Shown here piece by piece: positions 60,099-64,000 of a stretch of DNA of 64,000 bases. Below the pieces are notes generated by a model. It did not search any database. It worked only from the letters and a program-made list of their open reading frames with translations, and was not told where the DNA came from. This stretch comes from Sphingobacteriaceae bacterium (lineage in GTDB: Bacteria; Bacteroidota; Bacteroidia; UBA7662), in assembly GCA_013824115.1 (NCBI GenBank), contig PNNG01000034.1:124001-188000 (forward strand). Direction: 5' to 3'. A program made the position numbers and the translations under genes. Position 1 is the stretch's first letter. Every line of letters begins with the position of its first letter.

Positions 60099-60112
60099 AA
60101 GGGCAGGCCGAA

Positions 60113-60128
60113 AAGGACAGCGTGTTAA
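60113..60128 (-). promoter_or_regulatory. 16-base prophage motif, copy 1
   Basis: Differs from 63847-63862 at one of 16 positions; minus strand reads TTAACACGCTGTCCTT. It lies after the terminase stop and 35 bases before the ATG of the 274-residue gene. Candidate late promoter element or processing site. Confidence 0.45.
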
Positions 60129-60129
60129 G

Positions 60130-61764
60130 CTACCTTACCACCGCACTCAAACCTCCCTGGCTTTCGGCATGGCGGTATTTGTTCACTCCCCACCAAAGGG
60201 TATCGGCGGCATCGCTTATGTGGGTGGCTTCTTCGGGTGGGGTGTTGTCGTCGCGCTCGGGTGCCTTGTCTTTTTCGTAGCCATTTTTGTTGAGCTTCAG
60301 CTTGGCCTGCTGCATGCTTATTTCCATGGCTTCGCAGTTTTGGCGGTTGTACGAAAAGGTGAGGATGTTTTTGTCATCGCCTCCAAAGGTGTTTTGCCAA
60401 AACATATAGCGGCTGTTGTGGCTGGGGGCTTGGCCAACATATACCTGCTCAACCGCCCAGCCGTGGCGCTGCAGCTCTTCGGCATACTCTTGCAAAAAGG
60501 TTTTGCTGGTGGCGGCATTGTTGCCTTGCAGGGCTGTGTGGTCGTAAAAGTAGCGCACCCGCTTGGTGGGGTGGTGCTTGTAATAAGCCACAAACTTTTC
60601 TACCAGGTCTTTGAGGCGGTAGGGGTGCTTCACATACATGGTGTTGAGGAAGCGGAAATCCTTGCCGTTGTCGAGCAGCTGGCCAACCACCAGGCTGTTG
60701 ATCTTGGCGTTGTAGTCACAGGCCATGCAAATGGGCTTTGTAGGTATTAGGTCGCCATCCCATCGGCAGTCGCGCTCGTGGAAGTGCATGAAATCGTGCT
60801 CCAGCGATTCAATGAAAGCGTAGTTGCTGTTGTAGTATCCGTGCACCTCTGGGTCAAGCAGGCCATAAAAGCCGTCTTTCACCTGCAGTATTTTTTTGTT
60901 GAGCACCGAGGTTTGAAAATCCAAGTCGGTCAACATTTCACGGAAGAGCTTGATTGGGCCCATGCCCAGGGCTTGAATGTTGTCGAGCGTGCTGGCCATC
61001 GAAAAATAAACGGTGTCTTTTCGCAGCTCATTCAAGTAGTGCAGGTAGCGGCTTATTTCGCGGTTCAGTTTTTTGCGCTGGATGGCATTGCAGCTGCCTA
61101 GCAATTCGCGCAGCTCAGCCAGCTTTACCTGTATGCCCAAAATGGCGCTGATGGTGTCGCGGTCCATGCGCTGCTCATAATCCAACAGCCATTTGGCACC
61201 GCTGCTGGTGGGCATATCGCTGGCAAACATTACTGAGCCGTGGTTGCTCAGGTGCCCAAAGTGGTGGGCGTTACCGCGAATGGTGAGCAGGAACTCTTGG
61301 TTAAGCCTTTCGTGGTTCAAAAGCTTGGCTTCGTCGCCAGCGCCCCAGTCAATCGATAGGCCGTTACTGGTACCCGATCTATCTTGGCTTACCAGGTAAA
61401 TGCCGTGGCCGTTGTACCAATGAATGTAGTGGTCGGCTTTCACCGGTGCCCGGTAGGCGCGCGGAAACTTGAATTTCTCGGGGGCAAAGCTGCGCACGAA
61501 ATAATGCGTGCCCATTTTGTAGCCCATTTTTTCCCAGCCGCTAATAAGCGGTGGCAGGGTGCGGGTGAGCAGCTGCTCGTAAGTGGTGCCAATGAGGCCA
61601 CCATTGCCGCGTGGCATGGCCAAAATGTTCTGCAGCGAAAACATGCTTATGGCGCCTTCCGACTTACCAGTACCGCGGCCCCAAACCAAAATATTGATGG
61701 CTGCCGTAACTAGGTAGCTCAACATTTGCGGGCCGTTCAAATGCACTTGTTTTGGCTCACTCAT
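60130..61764 (-). CDS. Phage terminase large subunit
   Basis: 544 residues. The packaging ATPase motif WGRGTGKS places Walker A at 29-35; SIDWGAGDEAKLL with acidic residues is the likely Walker B. The C-terminal RNase-H-like nuclease shows ACDYNAKINSL, YDHTALQG and the closing Asp in THISDAADTLWWG. The protein cuts concatemeric DNA and drives it into the capsid. It overlaps the small-subunit candidate by 8 bases. Together with the tape measure protein it proves a tailed-phage origin. Confidence 0.93.
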   Translation of the reverse strand: MSEPKQVHLNGPQMLSYLVTAAINILVWGRGTGKSEGAISMFSLQNILAMPRGNGGLIGTTYEQLLTRTLPPLISGWEKMGYKMGTHYFVRSFAPEKFKFPRAYRAPVKADHYIHWYNGHGIYLVSQDRSGTSNGLSIDWGAGDEAKLLNHERLNQEFLLTIRGNAHHFGHLSNHGSVMFASDMPTSSGAKWLLDYEQRMDRDTISAILGIQVKLAELRELLGSCNAIQRKKLNREISRYLHYLNELRKDTVYFSMASTLDNIQALGMGPIKLFREMLTDLDFQTSVLNKKILQVKDGFYGLLDPEVHGYYNSNYAFIESLEHDFMHFHERDCRWDGDLIPTKPICMACDYNAKINSLVVGQLLDNGKDFRFLNTMYVKHPYRLKDLVEKFVAYYKHHPTKRVRYFYDHTALQGNNAATSKTFLQEYAEELQRHGWAVEQVYVGQAPSHNSRYMFWQNTFGGDDKNILTFSYNRQNCEAMEISMQQAKLKLNKNGYEKDKAPERDDNTPPEEATHISDAADTLWWGVNKYRHAESQGGLSAVVR

Positions 61765-62323
61765 TCACCACCTCCGCATCTTCGGCGGCTGAACTATTGA
61801 ATCTAGGAGCACGCTTTTTGGCGAGCACCTTGGCCAACTCCTCCTCCAAGTTGTCGGGTAATGGCACGTTCAGCAACTCAGGGAAATTGCCAATACTAAT
61901 GGGCACCGGCTGCAGTTGCGAAAAGTCGGGCAGCTCCACGTCTTCACGATCAAGGCCGTGAATTTTTATCAACTGCGCAAACATGGCAGCAGCCTCTTTC
62001 AACTTGCCGGCTGAGTAGGCTTTCTGCATTATTTTCATGCCAATGTCGTGCAGCAGGGCGCGGATGAATTCTTTGTCCTGCCGGTTGGTCATTGCAAACA
62101 GCTGCATGGCCTCGGTTACCAACTGGTAAGCCTGGCTTTTCTGCAGGTCGTATTTGGCCATCACCAGGCGAACGGTTTTGCTCTTGTCGCTCCACTCGCG
62201 GAACTGATCGGCCGCGAACTCCAAGCGCAGCAGCTTTTCTTTCAGCCGTGGGTCAAGCTCGTTGTTTTCGCGGTCGAAATACCAGGCTAAAATGCGGTCG
62301 ACGTCTGTTTGCGGTTTAGCCAT
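61757..62323 (-). CDS. Probable terminase small subunit
   Basis: 188 residues from the ATG at 62323, chosen because the longer frame to 62476 would run through the gene upstream. An N-terminal helix-turn-helix-like region is visible in FREWSDKSKTVRLVMAKYDLQKSQAYQLV, and the C-terminus is long, acidic and partly disordered (PDNLEEELAKV, AAEDAEVVNE). It overlaps the large terminase by 8 bases, the normal position for a small subunit, which recognises the packaging site. The family match is weak, so the call relies on context. Confidence 0.7.
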   Translation of the reverse strand: MAKPQTDVDRILAWYFDRENNELDPRLKEKLLRLEFAADQFREWSDKSKTVRLVMAKYDLQKSQAYQLVTEAMQLFAMTNRQDKEFIRALLHDIGMKIMQKAYSAGKLKEAAAMFAQLIKIHGLDREDVELPDFSQLQPVPISIGNFPELLNVPLPDNLEEELAKVLAKKRAPRFNSSAAEDAEVVNE

Positions 62324-62603
62324 CGAATTTACTTTTAAGTGAATCAAGCAATTGCTTGGCCATGGTTTGTGCAGGCGAGCTGCCAGCCTTGGCGTATTTG
62401 AGAATGCTGGCACGCAGCTCCAATTCGGTATTGATGCGGCCGGCATGGTACGCATCGAATCCGGCATGGCCGGCATCTTTCAGCATGAGCTCCACTTCAT
62501 CGGTGCTCAGCTGCATATAAAATGCAACGTCGGCCGGTGGCAGCAGCAGCTTGCCGCAATTATTCAGGGTTGCTAGTTGCTCGGCTGTTAAGTGCATCTT
62601 CAA
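62316..62603 (-). CDS. Small helical phage protein, DNA-packaging region
   Basis: 95 residues, all helical. VAFYMQLSTDEVELMLKDAGH and FDAYHAGRINTELELRASILKYAKAGSSPAQTMAKQLL give two blocks often found next to terminase genes in Bacteroidota phages; the second resembles a DNA-binding helix-turn-helix element. It overlaps the small-subunit candidate by 8 bases and the phospholipase-D-like gene by 44 bases. It could itself be the DNA-recognition part of the packaging machine; this cannot be settled by eye. Confidence 0.6.
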   Translation of the reverse strand: MKMHLTAEQLATLNNCGKLLLPPADVAFYMQLSTDEVELMLKDAGHAGFDAYHAGRINTELELRASILKYAKAGSSPAQTMAKQLLDSLKSKFDG

Positions 62604-63156
62604 GGGCTTGGGTTAAGGCCAACTGGTAAAAATCAACCTGCGATTCTATGGTGCTGATGATGCCAAATTCCCACCGGGGATTGGCGGTGTAATTGGCCGA
62701 GGTTAGCAGCGCAGCGTGGCGCTCGTTGCCATGCACCAGCGTTACCTTGGCGTGGCATTGGCTGAGCTCCAACTGGTCGAAAACGCCAGTGATCAGTTGG
62801 TAAACCTGCGGGTCCATGCTTCGGGTTCTGAAATCAATGAGGCCAACCAGCTGGCGAATTTGGCGGCTTTCTTTGAGGCGCAACAGGGTGCGCGCTGCGT
62901 CTTCGTTGATTTTCCATGTGGCCAAATACACAATGGCGGGGCCAGTATATGCCAGCATTTTTTGCAGGGCATCAATGCAGTTGAAAGCACCTCTGCTGAA
63001 ATAGTGGTGCTGGCTATCGGGTTTGAGCTGCAGGGCTTCAAAGTCGTTGGCAAAAGGGCCTTCGCTGTCCATGACAAAAACGGGCTGCTTGCCTTCATCG
63101 GGTGCTCGCTCCATGTCGGCAACCAGGTTGCTGATGTCAAGATTTCGGAAGTTCAT
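62560..63156 (-). CDS. Phospholipase-D-like protein with a single HKD-type motif
   Basis: 198 residues. The motif HAKVTLVHGN with His135 and Lys137, then TSANYT (Ser153, Asn155), is a PLD-superfamily HKD block, except that the usual Asp at the eighth position is His142. Only one such block is present, as in the dimeric bacterial endonucleases Nuc and BfiI. FSRGAFNCIDALQKML and YLATWKINEDAAR earlier fit the N-terminal half of the fold. No signal peptide. A nuclease or nucleic-acid-binding role in DNA packaging or in counter-defence is more likely than lipid cleavage, given its position beside terminase genes, but that is inference. It overlaps both neighbours. Confidence 0.75.
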   Translation of the reverse strand: MNFRNLDISNLVADMERAPDEGKQPVFVMDSEGPFANDFEALQLKPDSQHHYFSRGAFNCIDALQKMLAYTGPAIVYLATWKINEDAARTLLRLKESRQIRQLVGLIDFRTRSMDPQVYQLITGVFDQLELSQCHAKVTLVHGNERHAALLTSANYTANPRWEFGIISTIESQVDFYQLALTQALEDALNSRATSNPE

Positions 63157-63814
63157 CGCGTTTCTTTTTGAGGGCTTCCAATTCAGCGGTAAGCGCCTGG
63201 TATTTGATCAGGTATTTTTCGCGCTTTTCGTCGGTGTCGGCCTGCTCCATCCGGTCTTTGGCTTTGCTGATCTGCGAGCGCACCGTTAAAATGCGCTGAG
63301 CAATTTCATAGGGTGAAGCGGCTTCAATGAGTTGAACGCGGCTGGCCTGCAGGCGCTCGGCGTTGGGCACCCCTGGCAGCACACCTGTTTTTTCGTAATT
63401 GTCGAGCATGCGCCACAGCTCGGCACGTTGTTGCGATTTTTCAACCAGCTGTGCAGCCAAGCGCTCGCGCTCTTCATCGGTTTTGGCATGCCATAAGTCG
63501 TTATGCATGGTGCTTATGATGGGTAGCAAATCTTTGATGCGCTGGCGGCAGCGCTGCACGGCTTCGGGCTCGGTGGCTTTTTCTTTGGCGGGTGGTGCCA
63601 GCAGGTTTTCGCGCGGGGCAGGAGTGACAGCTCCGGCAGCATCGCGCAATTTCAGCAGCTCGGTTTTGAGCTTGTTGGCCGCAAAGCTGCTGCGGCTGGT
63701 GGCAAAATACTCCTTTAAAAAGGTGGTGGTGCCATGCTTCAAATACAGCTGCAAACCTGCTTCGTAGTTGCAACCGGTGGCAAGCCAGCGGTCAATGTCC
63801 TGGATGATTTCCAT
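63137..63814 (-). CDS. Coiled-coil phage protein of unknown function
   Basis: 225 residues from the ATG at 63814; an upstream in-frame TTG at 63841 is less likely and would put the start too close to the preceding stop. Mostly helical and charged, with long coiled-coil stretches (about 75-130 and 170-225: ISKAKDRMEQADTDEKREKYL and TAELEALKKKRDEL). It could be a scaffold, capsid-assembly or packaging accessory protein. The message upstream carries the 16-base repeated motif 33 bases before the start. Confidence 0.65.
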   Translation of the reverse strand: MEIIQDIDRWLATGCNYEAGLQLYLKHGTTTFLKEYFATSRSSFAANKLKTELLKLRDAAGAVTPAPRENLLAPPAKEKATEPEAVQRCRQRIKDLLPIISTMHNDLWHAKTDEERERLAAQLVEKSQQRAELWRMLDNYEKTGVLPGVPNAERLQASRVQLIEAASPYEIAQRILTVRSQISKAKDRMEQADTDEKREKYLIKYQALTAELEALKKKRDELPKS

Positions 63815-63846
63815 GCACAAGTTTGCAGTGGAAATTTCCAATTAAT

Positions 63847-63862
63847 AAGGACAGCGTATTAA
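63847..63862 (-). promoter_or_regulatory. 16-base prophage motif, copy 2
   Basis: 15 of 16 bases match 60113-60128; minus strand reads TTAATACGCTGTCCTT. It overlaps the stop codon of the upstream gene (63859-63861) and lies 33 bases before the ATG at 63814, nearly the same distance as copy 1 from its gene. Confidence 0.45.
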
Positions 63863-64000
63863 CCGCGCTCGGCCAGCAGCCAGCGGATATCTAAATCACC
63901 GGCATTGTACATGCGAAAACCTGCGCGCTGCAGGGCAAGCACCATTTGCCCGGGCGTGTACATATCAGGAAAAACCTCGTTCATGCGGTCGTACACCGTG
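63859..64000 (-). CDS. Phage protein, 3' end only
   Basis: The last 47 codons of a minus-strand gene that enters from beyond the window, ending at the stop 63861-63859. The visible part includes MYTPGQMVLALQRAGF and ends LDIRWLLAERG. Too short to assign. It lies first in the visible part of the prophage operon. Confidence 0.7.
   Translation of the reverse strand, partial: TVYDRMNEVFPDMYTPGQMVLALQRAGFRMYNAGDLDIRWLLAERG

Larger units (their letters stand above)
47411..64000. mobile_element. Prophage, left part only
   Basis: From the tRNA-Arg end onward the window holds an integrase, ribbon-helix-helix regulators, a tape measure protein, terminase subunits and overlapping unknown genes, nearly all on the minus strand, with a visibly higher G+C content than the host part except in the tape measure and lipoprotein genes. 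The right end is outside the window. No portal, major capsid, protease, holin or endolysin is recognisable in the visible part, so head genes probably lie upstream of 64000 or are too divergent to see. Confidence 0.9.

Noticed and set aside
58529-60750. Long plus-strand open frames opposite the phage structural and terminase genes
   Set aside because: Composition is that of antisense frames in G+C-rich coding DNA; the minus strand has overlapping starts and stops and terminase motifs.

Overview
The window is a chromosomal segment of a member of the Bacteroidota with an integrated prophage at its right end. Evidence for the phylum is consistent: a PorQ homologue of the type IX secretion system (T9SS), two large secreted proteins ending in T9SS sorting domains, a GlmU-like bifunctional enzyme of the type that replaces classical GlmU in this phylum, an Hc1-type histone-like protein, a thermophilic-type isocitrate dehydrogenase, few Shine-Dalgarno sequences, and several promoters of the TTG-19/21-TAnnTTTG kind. 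I cannot place it below phylum from sequence alone.

Region 1 (1-13.8 kb) is metabolic. It holds the end of an S9 peptidase, a two-gene alpha-glucan unit (GH13 lipoprotein then GH31 alpha-glucosidase), a LuxE-like acyltransferase, a small lipoprotein directly upstream of porQ, and a fatty-acid beta-oxidation operon read leftwards: MarR regulator, HAD/enoyl-CoA hydratase fusion (fadN type), thiolase (fadA), acyl-CoA dehydrogenase (fadE). A 31-bp inverted repeat lies just upstream of marR and is its probable operator.

Region 2 (13.8-22.6 kb) carries surface or secreted proteins: an orphan lipoprotein bracketed by two copies of a 24-bp near-repeat, a 1672-residue T9SS cargo protein joining a lipase-like domain to a beta-helix, and a 720-residue T9SS cargo with OB-fold-like domains. 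Region 3 (22.7-37.4 kb) starts with clpC and is followed by a very tight 12-gene run (GlmU-like, tpiA, prmA, a 1469-residue unknown protein, plsY, clpS, M48 peptidase, cupin, NlpC/P60, SIR2, NfeD, floA), closed by a 21-bp-stem terminator. Region 4 (37.4-47.3 kb) has an exported unknown protein, a DegP-type protease, icd, hutI, an adenine deaminase operon with four 12-bp repeats in front of it, a response-regulator-like AraC protein that lacks the phosphoacceptor Asp, an SRAP/HMCES protein and a 58-residue histone-like protein.

Region 5 (47.3-64.0 kb) begins with tRNA-Arg(ACG). A tyrosine integrase starts 74 bases after the tRNA end, and from there to the window edge almost every gene is on the minus strand and phage-like: small regulatory genes, a ribbon-helix-helix protein facing them, a lipoprotein cargo gene, the tail tape measure protein, structural proteins, large and probable small terminase subunits, and a phospholipase-D-like protein. 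The prophage continues beyond base 64000. No portal, capsid or lysis gene is recognisable in the visible part. The best candidates for undescribed biology are a 16-base motif repeated at the same distance upstream of two prophage genes, the repeat arrays in control regions (45.1, 49.6 and 50.5 kb), the pseudo-receiver regulator, the lipase/beta-helix T9SS protein, and the giant unknown protein between prmA and plsY.
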